From NCBI RefSeq assembly GCF_003947415.1, contig NZ_QHKL01000006.1, positions 310,001 through 374,000 on the forward strand: 64,000 nucleotides of DNA, in the 5' to 3' direction. The notes beneath the pieces are model-generated. The model was not told the DNA's origin. It worked only from the letters and a program-made list of their open reading frames with translations, and ran no database searches. The number at the start of each line of letters is the position of its first letter. The first letter of the stretch is position 1. The position numbers and the translations under genes are program-made. Origin of the DNA: Amycolatopsis sp. WAC 01376. Its GTDB lineage: Bacteria > Actinomycetota > Actinomycetes > Mycobacteriales > Pseudonocardiaceae. Below are positions 26,612 through 34,817 of the stretch, in pieces.

Positions 26612-27790
26612 TCACGGTCTGCGCCGGATCGCGATGACGACGGTGTCGTCGGCGTGCAGGACCACGTCGTGCATCGCGGTGGCGAGTGCGCTGGGGATCG
26701 TCGCTGTGGGTTCTCCGGCGTGGCGCGGTGCGGTGGCCAGTAGCCGGGCCTCGCCTTCCTGGTGGTTCTTGCGGCTCTCGGTCAAGCCGTCGGTGTACAG
26801 GAGGATCAGATCGCCCGGCGCGAGAGTGCGGCGGACGAGGCTGCCGTTGCCTGGGTCGGGGAAGCCGACACCTCTTCCGACGCGGGAAGGCACCAGGAGT
26901 TCGGTGTCGCCGGCGGAGGTGACGAGGACCGGACGGGGATGGCTGCCGTTGGCGACGGTGACGTCGCCGGTGACCGGGTCGAGCCGGGCCAGCAGCACGG
27001 TCGCCATCAAGTCGGGCTCGATGGTCGCCAGGGCGTTGGCGGTGCGGGCGATCAGGTCGTGGAGGGCGTGGCCTTCGAGGGCGAGGGTTCGGATGGCGTG
27101 GGTGACGGTCAGGGCGTGCCGGGTCGAGGTGACGCCGTGGCCGACGGCGTCGACGAGGGTGATGTGCACTTTCCCGTCGGGCAGCACGAACCAGTCGTAG
27201 AGGTCGCCGCCGGTCGGGGAGTCCGGTTCGCTGGGCGCGTAATGCACAGCCAGTTCGAAAGCGTCCGCATGTGGTGGTGGCGGCCGCAGCGCGTCTTCGA
27301 GTTCGCGGAAGATCACCGCGTGGGCTTGGCGGAGTTGCTCGTCTCGTTCCTCGAGTTCGACGTACATGGCGAGCACACCGCTGTTGGTTTCGGCGAGTTC
27401 GTGTTTGAGTTCGCGCTGCTCCTGGGTCACCGCGTCGGCGCGGGCGATGAGGGCGAGCATTTCCTCGCGGGTGGCCGGTTCGTCGTCCACGGGAACGGTC
27501 GCCGTGTCGTGGACGGCGGGGAGGTGCCAGGTCAGGGTCGCGCCGTCTCCGGCGTCGGGCAGCAGGGGCAGGGCGTTGCGGTGGTCTTGCCCGACCGGGC
27601 CGGGCAACCGGAGAGTGACGGCGAGTCTGCCGTTACCCGCACAGGTCGACAGCTCGGGTGGCTGCCCCGCGTGCTCGGCGAGCAGGGGCACCGCGAGAAC
27701 GAGCTTGGCGCGGTCGTCGACGGCGACACCCGCGGCGGCGCAGGCCTCACGAAGACGTCGGCGTAGCCGGTCGACGGGGGAGTGCGTCAT
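26612..27790 (-). CDS. PP2C/SpoIIE-type phosphatase
   Basis: A 392-residue phosphatase expected to remove phosphate from STAS antagonists. The N-terminal 100 residues are of unknown type. A coiled-coil stretch follows at about 108-165 (ALIARADAVTQEQRELKHEL). The catalytic domain has GGDLYDW, VDAVGHG, LLYTDGLTE and DDTVVIAI with the expected metal-binding aspartates. It overlaps the stop of the upstream gene by four bases and is the last gene of the rsbR operon. Soluble; the coiled coil may relay a signal from the stressosome proteins. Confidence 0.9.
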   Translation of the reverse strand: MTHSPVDRLRRRLREACAAAGVAVDDRAKLVLAVPLLAEHAGQPPELSTCAGNGRLAVTLRLPGPVGQDHRNALPLLPDAGDGATLTWHLPAVHDTATVPVDDEPATREEMLALIARADAVTQEQRELKHELAETNSGVLAMYVELEERDEQLRQAHAVIFRELEDALRPPPPHADAFELAVHYAPSEPDSPTGGDLYDWFVLPDGKVHITLVDAVGHGVTSTRHALTVTHAIRTLALEGHALHDLIARTANALATIEPDLMATVLLARLDPVTGDVTVANGSHPRPVLVTSAGDTELLVPSRVGRGVGFPDPGNGSLVRRTLAPGDLILLYTDGLTESRKNHQEGEARLLATAPRHAGEPTATIPSALATAMHDVVLHADDTVVIAIRRRP

Positions 27791-28785
27791 GGCTTGCCCG
27801 TTCCGGATCCGACCACGAGCAGCGTGGCGTCGTCGAGGGGATCGCGGTGCCGGTGGGCGAGGTCGGCGGCGAGGAGTGCCGGGGCCGGAAGCGGGCCGAG
27901 GGGTGCGGCGCCGCGCCAGCCGTTGCCGATTCCGTCGGTGTGCAGCACGACGAGGTGGTGCTCCGGCAGGCTCACCGTCCGGACGTGTGCGTCCGGCAAG
28001 GTGAATCCGACGATGCCGGGCATGCTGAGCAGCGGCCGGGTTTCCCCGGGCATCAGCACCAGGCCGCCGATGTTCCCGACACCGCAGAATTCGAGCAGAC
28101 CATCGGAGATCCGGGCCAGCGCGACGGCGGCGCCGCGGGTTTGCCGCAGCGACCGGTGCATGGTGGTGAGGTGGTCGCGGAGCGGACGGCCGGGGTCGCG
28201 GTGGAAGACGTCGATCGCGGCCACCGCCGCGTCGCCTGCCGCCGGGCCGTGGCCGAGACCGTCCACGACGGCGATGGTCCGGACACCGGGTACGCAGGCC
28301 AGTGCCAGGCCGTCACCGCACCGGTCTTCACCCTCGCGGGCCAGGCGGACGTGCGCGACGGCCGCGGCGTTCGTGCCGGTGACCAGTGTCCGTGCCGCCG
28401 CGACGGTGCCCGAGCCCGCCGCGGATCGGATCCGGAACTCGGTGGCCAGCCTGCCGACGGCGCCCAGGCCCGTGCCCAGCGTCGCGGTCGTGCTGTGGCC
28501 GTCGATCCGCCAGTACTCCAGATCGGCCATACCCGGCCCGGAATCGACGGCGTAGACATCGACACCGGACCCGGCTAGCGAGCGTTGGACGAAGACCGCG
28601 CCGTCGGTGGCGTGTTTGTCGATGTTGCCCGCCAGCTCCGACGCGATGACGGCCGCGCGTTCGGCCAGCACCTCGGGCAGCCCCGCGCCGGCGGCGACCT
28701 CGCGAGCGACGCGCGCCGCCGTGTAGACCGCGCTCACGTGGTCGATGCGAATCTGACGGGTGGGTTCCGCGACGGTGACGGTCAT
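27787..28785 (-). CDS. Fusion of RsbT/RsbW-type ATPase and PP2C-type phosphatase
   Basis: A 332-residue protein with two partner-switching activities. Residues 1-135 are a GHKL ATPase (IASELAGNIDKHA, AVDSGPGM, TLGTGLGAVGRL). Residues about 140-330 are an RsbX/SpoIIE-like phosphatase (GDGLALACVPGVRTIAVVDG, then GLGHGPAAGD, VGNIGGL, LVVLHTDGIG, DDATLLVV). In Bacillus, RsbX resets the stressosome by dephosphorylating RsbR and RsbS; this fusion probably does that here. It overlaps both neighbours by ATGA. Confidence 0.87.
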   Translation of the reverse strand: MTVTVAEPTRQIRIDHVSAVYTAARVAREVAAGAGLPEVLAERAAVIASELAGNIDKHATDGAVFVQRSLAGSGVDVYAVDSGPGMADLEYWRIDGHSTTATLGTGLGAVGRLATEFRIRSAAGSGTVAAARTLVTGTNAAAVAHVRLAREGEDRCGDGLALACVPGVRTIAVVDGLGHGPAAGDAAVAAIDVFHRDPGRPLRDHLTTMHRSLRQTRGAAVALARISDGLLEFCGVGNIGGLVLMPGETRPLLSMPGIVGFTLPDAHVRTVSLPEHHLVVLHTDGIGNGWRGAAPLGPLPAPALLAADLAHRHRDPLDDATLLVVGSGTGKP

Positions 28786-29219
28786 GGTTTCCAGCGCACG
28801 ATGGTGACGGTGGTGCCGTGGCCGGGGGCGGTGTCGATGGTGAACTCGTCGACGAGCCGCCGGGTTCCGCCGAGGCCGTGCCCGAGGCCGGCGCCGGTGC
28901 TGAAGCCGTCGGTCATGGCCTGTTCGACGTCGGCGATTCCGGGGCCCTCGTCGCGCACGGTCAGCCGCAGGCCCGCGCGTCCCCGGCCGTCTCGCGCGAC
29001 GGCGATCGTCATCGTGCCGCCGCCACCGTGGATGTAGGCGTTGCGGACCAGTTCGCTGGCCGCGGTGACGATTTTGGTCTGGTCGACGATGGTGAAGCCT
29101 GCGGCGACCGCACTGGCCCGCACGGCGTGGCGGGCGGTGAGGAGGTCCTCCTCGGCGCGGACGGCGTGTTCGCGCGCGGGGACGCCCTGCCCGGGTCCGG
29201 TGAGTTCGTCAGGAAGCAT
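28782..29219 (-). CDS. rsbT: RsbT-like serine kinase
   Basis: GHKL kinase of 145 residues with the RsbT pattern: KIVTAASELVRNAYIHGGGG (N box), VRDEGPGIAD (G1), GLGHGLGGTRRLVDEF (G2). RsbT is held by the RsbR-RsbS stressosome, phosphorylates both on stress, and when released activates a PP2C phosphatase. All these partners are encoded in this operon, which supports the assignment. It overlaps rsbS by 11 bases. Confidence 0.9.
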   Translation of the reverse strand: MLPDELTGPGQGVPAREHAVRAEEDLLTARHAVRASAVAAGFTIVDQTKIVTAASELVRNAYIHGGGGTMTIAVARDGRGRAGLRLTVRDEGPGIADVEQAMTDGFSTGAGLGHGLGGTRRLVDEFTIDTAPGHGTTVTIVRWKP

Positions 29220-29598
29220 GAGGCGCCGCCTCGGCGGGACGGCGCCACCCGAGCAGTTCCATGGCTTGTTCGGCGTTGAGCGCGGTTTGGACGCCGGTGA
29301 GGCGCAGGCCGAGTTCGGACAGCGTGATCGCGACCGCCGGGCGCATGCCGGCGACGATCATCCGCGCCCCGAGCAGGCGCCCGGTGGCGGCCAGCTGCAT
29401 CAGCACCCGTGCGACGAAGGAGTCGATGATCTCCAGCCGGGAGATGTCGAGGATGACCCCGCGGATTCCTTCGTCGGCGATGCGCGTGGTGAGCTCGTCG
29501 GTGAACCGCAACGCGGTCGTGTCGTCCAGGTCGGCCAGCAGGCCGCTGATCAGGATGTCCCCGAGCCGCAGGATCGGCAGTCCCGCCTGCGTGGTCAC
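29209..29598 (-). CDS. rsbS: RsbS-like STAS protein
   Basis: Single STAS-domain protein of 129 residues, PILRLGDILISGLLADLDDT at the start, with the phosphorylatable Ser in ISRLEIIDSFVARVL. RsbS forms the stressosome scaffold with RsbR and is a substrate of RsbT. The start is GTG 29598, overlapping the rsbR stop as GTGA. The open frame upstream is antisense-like noise within rsbR. Confidence 0.88.
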   Translation of the reverse strand: MTTQAGLPILRLGDILISGLLADLDDTTALRFTDELTTRIADEGIRGVILDISRLEIIDSFVARVLMQLAATGRLLGARMIVAGMRPAVAITLSELGLRLTGVQTALNAEQAMELLGWRRPAEAAPHAS

Positions 29599-30458
29599 CC
29601 GTTCACCGCGCCGGTGCGGTCGCCGAGTAGCTCCAGCGCGGCGGCGAGGGCGTCGGCCAGCGAGCCGCGGGTCACGATGTGGGAGAGATCGATGCCGAGC
29701 TGGGTGACGGTCTGCGCGATCGACGGGCGGACACCACTGATCAGGCATTCGGCGCCCATGAGCCGTACCGCGCTGACCGTTTGCAGCAGATGATGGGCCA
29801 CTGCGGTGTCCACTGTGGACACACCGGTGATGTCGATGATCGCCACGCGGGCTTCGTGGGTCTGGATGGCCTCCAGGAGGCTGTTCATCACGACCTGGGT
29901 GCGGGCGCTGTCGAGGGTGCCGATCAACGGCACGGCCAGTACTTGCCGCCACAGCCGTACCACCGGGGTGGACAGTTCCAGCATCTGCTGGTGCTGGCGG
30001 CGGATGATCTCCTCGCGCCCTTCGACGTAGACCGAGAAGGTGAACAGGCCCGCGGCGTCCAGGAGTTGGTTGACCAGCAGCGACGCCTGATAGCGCACCG
30101 CCGGGTCGTCGCTCCGGCGTTCGAGCGCGGTCATGGTCGTGCGTTTCAGCGCGAGGATCGCCGTGGCTGTGGCGGCGGGCGTGGCACCCGCGCGAGCGCG
30201 CCGTTCGGAAAGCCCGCGCAGGGCGGAGCGGACCGCCTGGTTCCGCTCGATGATCCGGGTCAGCGGCAATCCGGTGTCGAGCGCGTCGCGGAGCGCGCCC
30301 AAGAACTCGGTCGCCTCGCGGCGCAGCGCCGACTCGTCGAGCAGGGCCGACGAGTCCGTCGACTGCCGGCGGACCCAGTCGTCGGCAAGCTCGTCCTGGT
30401 CTTCACCGAAGATCCGCGACAGCAAGTCCCGGACGGCGGAGTCGTCCGTCCTCAACAC
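29595..30458 (-). CDS. rsbR: RsbR-like stressosome sensor
   Basis: A 287-residue protein: an N-terminal helical sensor-like region (residues about 1-160, RILSRIF-type start, IIERNQAVRSALRGLSERRA) and a C-terminal STAS domain. The STAS domain has the expected phosphorylation region DITGVSTVDTAVAHHLLQ and the tail LISGVRPSIAQTVTQLGID. GTG 30458 is chosen because GGGAGG lies seven bases before it. A TTG at 30527 would place the start inside the MarR-type palindrome. It is the first gene of the rsbRST-phosphatase operon. Confidence 0.87.
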   Translation of the reverse strand: MLRTDDSAVRDLLSRIFGEDQDELADDWVRRQSTDSSALLDESALRREATEFLGALRDALDTGLPLTRIIERNQAVRSALRGLSERRARAGATPAATATAILALKRTTMTALERRSDDPAVRYQASLLVNQLLDAAGLFTFSVYVEGREEIIRRQHQQMLELSTPVVRLWRQVLAVPLIGTLDSARTQVVMNSLLEAIQTHEARVAIIDITGVSTVDTAVAHHLLQTVSAVRLMGAECLISGVRPSIAQTVTQLGIDLSHIVTRGSLADALAAALELLGDRTGAVNG

Positions 30459-30512
30459 CGAGCGGCCTCCCGAGAGTTCCGGGCCGCCTCCGGCTGTGCG
30501 CGAGCAGCGACC

Positions 30513-30528
30513 ATTGTCATATGACAAT
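30513..30528. promoter_or_regulatory. Perfect 16-bp palindrome, MarR-type operator
   Basis: ATTGTCATATGACAAT lies between the MarR-family gene and rsbR, 55 bases before the rsbR start. MarR proteins bind such TTG-CAA palindromes, so the adjacent regulator probably controls the stressosome operon. Confidence 0.6.
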
Positions 30529-30569
30529 AGTTAGCCTACTGGAGAGAGCCAGGTACGTCACACCCGGAT

Positions 30570-31019
30570 CTAGTCGCCTGCCGCCGCCTCACGGAATTCC
30601 TGCAGGCCCGTGGTGAGCGCCGCCCTGGTTTCGGGGGTGAGTTTCGCCAGCACCGCGTGCAGGCTCTCGCGCCGGCGGGCCCGCAGGTCCTGCAGGTACG
30701 CGCGGCCGCGGTCGCTGAGCCGCAGCGTGATCTCCCGGCGGCTGGCCGAGCTGGGCAGCCGTTCGAGGAAGCCGACCGCCTCCAAGCGGTCGCACAGACG
30801 GCTCACCAGCGGCGGGGTCGAGCCGAGCACCTCGGCGAGGGCGCGCAGGTTCAGCCCGTCGTGGTGATCGAGTGCCACGACAGCGCGTACTTGGGACGTC
30901 GACAGCGGACGCGGTGACGCCTCGCGAGCCCGCTCGAACATGATCTCGAGCAGCTCGGCCGTCTCGGTCACGGCCGCCGCCACCGTCTCGGTGCCGTGCG
31001 GCTCGGAGGACCGATTCAC
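30570..31019 (-). CDS. MarR-family regulator
   Basis: Winged-helix regulator of 149 residues: LSTSQVRAVVALDHHDGLNL, LAEVLGSTPPLVSRLCDRLE (recognition helix), then SRREITLRLSDRGRAYLQDL (wing). It starts with GTG 31019. Upstream of the rsbR operon in the same direction and divergent from a phosphatase gene, with palindromes on both sides, it is well placed to control both. The effector ligand is unknown. Confidence 0.88.
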   Translation of the reverse strand: MNRSSEPHGTETVAAAVTETAELLEIMFERAREASPRPLSTSQVRAVVALDHHDGLNLRALAEVLGSTPPLVSRLCDRLEAVGFLERLPSSASRREITLRLSDRGRAYLQDLRARRRESLHAVLAKLTPETRAALTTGLQEFREAAAGD

Positions 31020-31041
31020 AGACCCACTCTCGCATCCTTAT

Positions 31042-31060
31042 GCTGAGCTGTCAGCTCAGC
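31042..31060. promoter_or_regulatory. 19-bp palindrome upstream of marR
   Basis: GCTGAGCTGTCAGCTCAGC, nine-base arms around one base, 23 bases before the marR start and in the shared region with the divergent phosphatase. It may be an operator, but its sequence differs from the palindrome at 30513. Confidence 0.45.
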
Positions 31061-31162
31061 TCACCGCGGCACGTCCTGCGACCGGTCCGACGGAGCGGTG
31101 CGGACTCATCCCGTGTGCTCGATCCGAGACACCGGGTTCCGGGTGGGCAGGAGGCAAACGCG

Positions 31163-32359
31163 GTGGACAGATCCTTGGCAGTCGAACGCGTCCTGCGTGG
31201 CGTTCAGCCTCATGCGCTGCTCGACGGACTGCGCGCGGCGTTGAGCGAGCATTTCGGCGCCGGTGCCGTCGAGCTGCTGATGGCCGACTACAGCCTCACC
31301 GAACTGCGGCGAGTGACCGTCCTGCCGTACACGACCGAGCCGATGCCGGTGGCCGACACCGCGGCGGGCGAAGCCTTCACCACCCAGCTGGCGACGTTCG
31401 AACCCGCCGAAGACGGCATCCGCGCCAACCTCCCGGTCACCGTACGCGGCGACCGGCTCGGTGTCCTGGTCGTCACGCTGCCCGAAGAGCCGGAACCGCC
31501 GGTGTGGGCCGAACTCGGCCGGTTCGCCGAAGCGCTCGGGCACGAGGTCTTCGTCGCCGACCGCGACACCGACCTGTACGTGCAGGCCCGCCGTTCCTCA
31601 CGGCTGACGCTCGCCGCGGAAATGCAGTGGCAGCTGCTCCCCGGCCGCGCGTGCAGCCGCCCCGAATTCGCTCTCGGTGGGCAGCTGGAACCCGCGTACG
31701 CCATCTACGGCGACTGCTTCGACTGGTCGGCCTCCGCCCACACCTTGACGGTCACGCTGGTCAACGGCATGGGCGAAGGCAGCAGCGCCGCCCTGCTGAC
31801 GAACCTCGCCGTCAACGCGCTGCGCAACGCCCGCCGCGCCGGGATCCCCCTGGACACGCAGGCGGAACTCGCCGACCAAGCCATCTACGCGCAGCACCGC
31901 GGTCAAGAACACGTCGCCACGCTCCTGCTGGAATTCGACCTCGCCACCGGTGGGATCACCGCGGTCGACGCGGGATCACCCCGCCTGTGGCGGCTACGCG
32001 ACGGCAAAGCCGAACGTGTCCAATTCGACGAACAGCTTCCCCTCGGTACCTTCGAAGACACCCTCTATACCGCCGAAACCCTGCAGGCCTTGCCGGGCGA
32101 CAGGTTCGTCTTCGTCAGCGACGGCGTGTACAACGCGGCCGGACCACACGGAGAACTCTACGGCGACCGCGAACTGACCCAGGCCATCCTCACGACCACG
32201 GAACTGCCCGCGGCACACGTCCCGAGCGCCGTCCTCGCCGAACTGCACGACCGCCGCAAGGGCGGCATGGCCGCCGACGACGCCATGGTCGTCTGCCTCG
32301 ACTGGTTCGGCTCGAACCCGAGCATCGACCGGGAATCCGACATCGCGTCCAGGCGTTGA
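31163..32359 (+). CDS. PP2C/SpoIIE-type phosphatase with N-terminal GAF-like domain
   Basis: A 398-residue protein. Residues about 10-145 look like a GAF-type sensor (RGVQPHALLDGLRAALSEHF, ANLPVTVRGDRLGVLVVTLP). The phosphatase domain follows, with YGDCFDW, TLVNGMGEG, FVSDGVYNAAGP and DDAMVVCL. VNGMGEG replaces the usual D-G-x-G metal site at its first position, so full activity is uncertain. GTG 31163 has GGAGG upstream. It is divergent from marR and close to the rsbRST operon, so a role in the same partner-switching network is likely. Confidence 0.87.
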   Translation: MDRSLAVERVLRGVQPHALLDGLRAALSEHFGAGAVELLMADYSLTELRRVTVLPYTTEPMPVADTAAGEAFTTQLATFEPAEDGIRANLPVTVRGDRLGVLVVTLPEEPEPPVWAELGRFAEALGHEVFVADRDTDLYVQARRSSRLTLAAEMQWQLLPGRACSRPEFALGGQLEPAYAIYGDCFDWSASAHTLTVTLVNGMGEGSSAALLTNLAVNALRNARRAGIPLDTQAELADQAIYAQHRGQEHVATLLLEFDLATGGITAVDAGSPRLWRLRDGKAERVQFDEQLPLGTFEDTLYTAETLQALPGDRFVFVSDGVYNAAGPHGELYGDRELTQAILTTTELPAAHVPSAVLAELHDRRKGGMAADDAMVVCLDWFGSNPSIDRESDIASRR

Positions 32360-32402
32360 GCGGCTCCGCGCGCAGGTCCGTGGGTTCGCCCGACAGGTTC
32401 GG

Positions 32403-32843
32403 TCAGTGCACTCGCGAGTGGCTTTCTTCCAGCGAGAGGCCGCGCTGTCGCCCTTCGAGGATCGCCCAGAATCGGGTGCATTTCATGGGATCGACGGCCG
32501 GGCATTTCCGGCCGTGTTCGAGTGCGGCGCGGGCGATTTCGATACGGTGCTGCTGTTCGGTCAGTTCAGCCAGTTTGTGATCGATCATTTCCCGTCGGCC
32601 TTGTCGCTCGCCCGTGAGGAAGCGTCCTATCTCCGTCAGCGAGAATCCGATCTCGCGGAAGAAGAGGATCGCGCCGACGTCCCTGACCGCCGACTCGGCG
32701 TAGCGCCGTCGGCCCGCTTCCCGCGCCGTCGGCCGCACCAAGCCGAGTTCGTCGTAGTACCGCAGCGCGCTCGTCGGCACGCCGGTCCGTTCGGACAGTT
32801 CGCCGATGGACAACGACGCCGGGGTGCGCTCGGTGGCAGACAT
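32403..32843 (-). CDS. MerR-family regulator
   Basis: A 146-residue protein with the MerR N-terminal helix-turn-helix and wing (LSIGELSERTGVPTSALRYY, DELGLVRPTAREAGRRRYAE) and a dimerisation coiled coil. A cysteine pair is spaced as in KCPAVDPMKC. The cysteines could bind a metal or sense redox state. A perfect operator lies just before its ATG, shared with the divergent methyltransferase. Only the part from ATG 32843 is real; the longer open frame is antisense to that gene. Confidence 0.88.
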   Translation of the reverse strand: MSATERTPASLSIGELSERTGVPTSALRYYDELGLVRPTAREAGRRRYAESAVRDVGAILFFREIGFSLTEIGRFLTGERQGRREMIDHKLAELTEQQHRIEIARAALEHGRKCPAVDPMKCTRFWAILEGRQRGLSLEESHSRVH

Positions 32844-32845
32844 TG

Positions 32846-32865
32846 ACTTCAAGCGTACTTGAAGT
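32846..32865. promoter_or_regulatory. MerR operator
   Basis: ACTTCAAG-CGTA-CTTGAAGT, eight-base arms around four bases, in the 36-bp gap between merR and the methyltransferase. The close packing means that one bound regulator can govern both genes. Confidence 0.65.
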
Positions 32866-32879
32866 GCTTGGCTCACCCC

Positions 32880-33587
32880 ATGAAGATCAAGGAAAGGCTG
32901 CTGAGCCGGATCTTGGCGCAGTTCCACCGGCCGACCGGAGCCGTCGGGCACGTCGCCGGCTGGATCATGGGCCGTCGGTCGTCGAACGTGACGCGCAACC
33001 GCTGGGCGGTGCGGATTCTCGACGTCCAGCCGACCGACCGCGTCATCGAACTCGGCTGCGGCCCGGGCGTGGCCGTCTCCACCCTCGCCACCCGGGCGTC
33101 CCGGGGCTTGGTCGTCGGCGTCGACCACTCGCAGGTCATGATCCGCCAGGCCCGCCGCCGCAACAGGGCCGCCATCCGGGCCGGACGGGTACGACTGGTG
33201 CACACGCCGGTCGAGAGCCTGTCGATCAGCGACGGGCCATTCGACGCCGCGCTCGCGGTCAACACAGCAGGCATGTGGCCCGACCCGGCCGCCCGGCTAC
33301 GCGAACTCGCCCGGCTGTTGCGACCCGGTGGGCGCATCGCTCTGGTGTCCCAGCCTCGTTGTCCCGGTGCCACCGCGGCCACTTCGGCGGCCGCCGCCGC
33401 GGAGCTGGCAAGCCGGCTCACCGATGCCGGGTTCGAGCGACTCCGGACCGAGATGCTCGACCTCGACCCGCCGGCGGCGTGCGTCATCGGGCACGTGGCC
33501 GGCTCACAACACCAGCCGTTCGGGGGTACTGCGCGAAAGGAACACGGACCCTCGCCGGGATCGAACAGCAAATCCGGGCCCAGATGA
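32880..33587 (+). CDS. SAM-dependent methyltransferase
   Basis: Class I methyltransferase of 235 residues: motif I VIELGCGPGVAVS, VVGVDHSQVMIRQA for the acidic loop, and LARLLRPGGRIALVSQP further on. The C-terminus is low-complexity (GSNSKSGPR). It has no ribosome site and a short leader, suggesting near-leaderless expression from the MerR-controlled promoter. The substrate is unknown. Divergent MerR-methyltransferase pairs are common in actinomycetes. Confidence 0.85.
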   Translation: MKIKERLLSRILAQFHRPTGAVGHVAGWIMGRRSSNVTRNRWAVRILDVQPTDRVIELGCGPGVAVSTLATRASRGLVVGVDHSQVMIRQARRRNRAAIRAGRVRLVHTPVESLSISDGPFDAALAVNTAGMWPDPAARLRELARLLRPGGRIALVSQPRCPGATAATSAAAAAELASRLTDAGFERLRTEMLDLDPPAACVIGHVAGSQHQPFGGTARKEHGPSPGSNSKSGPR

Positions 33588-33652
33588 TGAAGGGACCAGG
33601 TCGTGCCCAATGCCACGTAGCTCAAGTTGATCTTCAGTGGCTGCCGGCCTGC

Positions 33653-33787
33653 TCGATCAAGCCGGACAAGTCACCGGCAGTGGACCCGGGGCGCGACTGT
33701 CCACACGGGACGCTAGTCCGGATCTGGGGGCCCGAGGGGGCTTTGCGCAGCTGCGAGAGGGGGTCGTGAGTGACAATGAGGGTTATT
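33653..33787. repeat. Dispersed noncoding repeat, copy 2
   Basis: Close match to 10892-11027, ending in AGGGGGTCGTGAGTG plus GACAATGAGGGTTA. No inverted partner of the terminal sequence was found downstream, so this is a half-element lacking its right end. Confidence 0.85.
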
Positions 33788-33829
33788 GAGGGGTAAGGCG
33801 AACGTGTCGTGTCTTGGGCGAGACGGCGG

Positions 33830-33927
33830 ACTCGGGTGACGCGACACCGCACTCGCGTGCTCAGACTCGGATCTCGCGTGTTCAGAGACGTAACTCGCGT
33901 GTTCAGACTCCGCACTCGCGAGTGCGG
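33830..33927. repeat. 21-bp tandem repeats ending in an 18-bp palindrome
   Basis: Four 21-bp units begin at 33830, 33851, 33872 and 33893, the last three with the core TCGCGTG(C/T)TCAGA. A partial fifth at 33914 forms the palindrome CCGCACTCGCGAGTGCGG (33910-33927). Length in multiples of three keeps a frame open, but composition suggests noncoding DNA. Confidence 0.75.
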
Positions 33928-33929
33928 CC

Positions 33930-34096
33930 CCCAAGGTGTCCGGACAACGGGGGGAAGCTCAAATCCCTACGACGTCAGCCATGACCAGTGCTACCGCAGT
34001 GTGCGCCTGGTGGCGTCGGCCGCGAAGGACATCGAGGATTGTGCGTTGCTGCTCGCGATTCTCGGCCTCGACCCCGCCGACGGACTGGAGCGCTGA
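33930..34096 (+). CDS. Possible small hypothetical protein or 3' remnant
   Basis: The frame ending at 34096 reads YRSVRLVASAAKDIEDCALL, then LAILGLDPADGLER and a stop, which is protein-like and helical with GC-rich third positions. No clear start exists: upstream the frame runs into the tandem repeats. It may be the end of a gene whose beginning was replaced. Confidence 0.35.
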
Positions 34097-34817
34097 ACTA
34101 CGGAAGCCTTCGCCTTCACCGGGCGCTAGACCAGGGGATCTGACCGCACGGAGGTCGCCGCCCTGCTGCGCGTTTACTCCCCGATTCTGTGGCGTGACAC
34201 TGACACGATCGGGTTAACCTGGCCTGTCCGATGTGATCCAGCTTGGCTGGCTCTGTGAAGAGAAAACTCGATATATAAAGGAGTCTGGCACTCCTGACGA
34301 TGACGGGCTCCACGCGTGCCGCGATCGCTGGTTGCTTTCTCTCGCGATCGGTGCAACGGTTCGCGCCGACAGCTGACCGGCTCGGCTCCATACCGATGCC
34401 GGCGCCGTCACCGCTCCAGACCGTGGCGGGTCATACCAAGAACCCGTCTCGTCAGGAGCCTCGTCATGCACAGAGCCGACTTAACGGACTTGTCGATTTC
34501 CCTGGATACGCGGCGCATCCGTGCATAAATGGCCTGGGGAGACATTGGCTACGTAGGCGCTCTCCACAGTCCCGGCGAGGGAAGGTGAGAGCGATGAGTC
34601 GTAGTTCTTGATCTCGCCGTACCAGCTGCCGGGCCGCCGCGGGTCGCCGATCCCGGTTTGTGCCTAGAGGATTCCGGCCCGGACAGGTTCTCGCCCATGC
34701 CTTCCTGAGGCCTCCCACATGGCCATGGTTGAGGTAGTTCTCGGTCGATGCCTGTAACAGGTGCGCGATCCTGGCGACTGTGCAGGGGCAAGAAATGACG
34801 CCGAGCCGAGGACACCC

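Larger units (their letters stand above)
33588..34817. other. Repeat-rich intergenic stretch
   Basis: About 1.2 kb with a dispersed repeat copy (33653-33787), a 21-bp tandem repeat array (33830-33927) and a possible small gene (to 34096). From 34100 to 34817 no gene is convincing. An AT-rich patch at 34258-34280 (GATATATAAAGGAG) may be a promoter, and AGGAGT/ACTCCT next to it forms a small hairpin. Confidence 0.5.

Noticed and set aside
34300..34611. 103-codon frame after an AT-rich patch
   Set aside because: Although AAGGAG lies upstream, spacing is too long and the peptide is low in structure with arbitrary composition.
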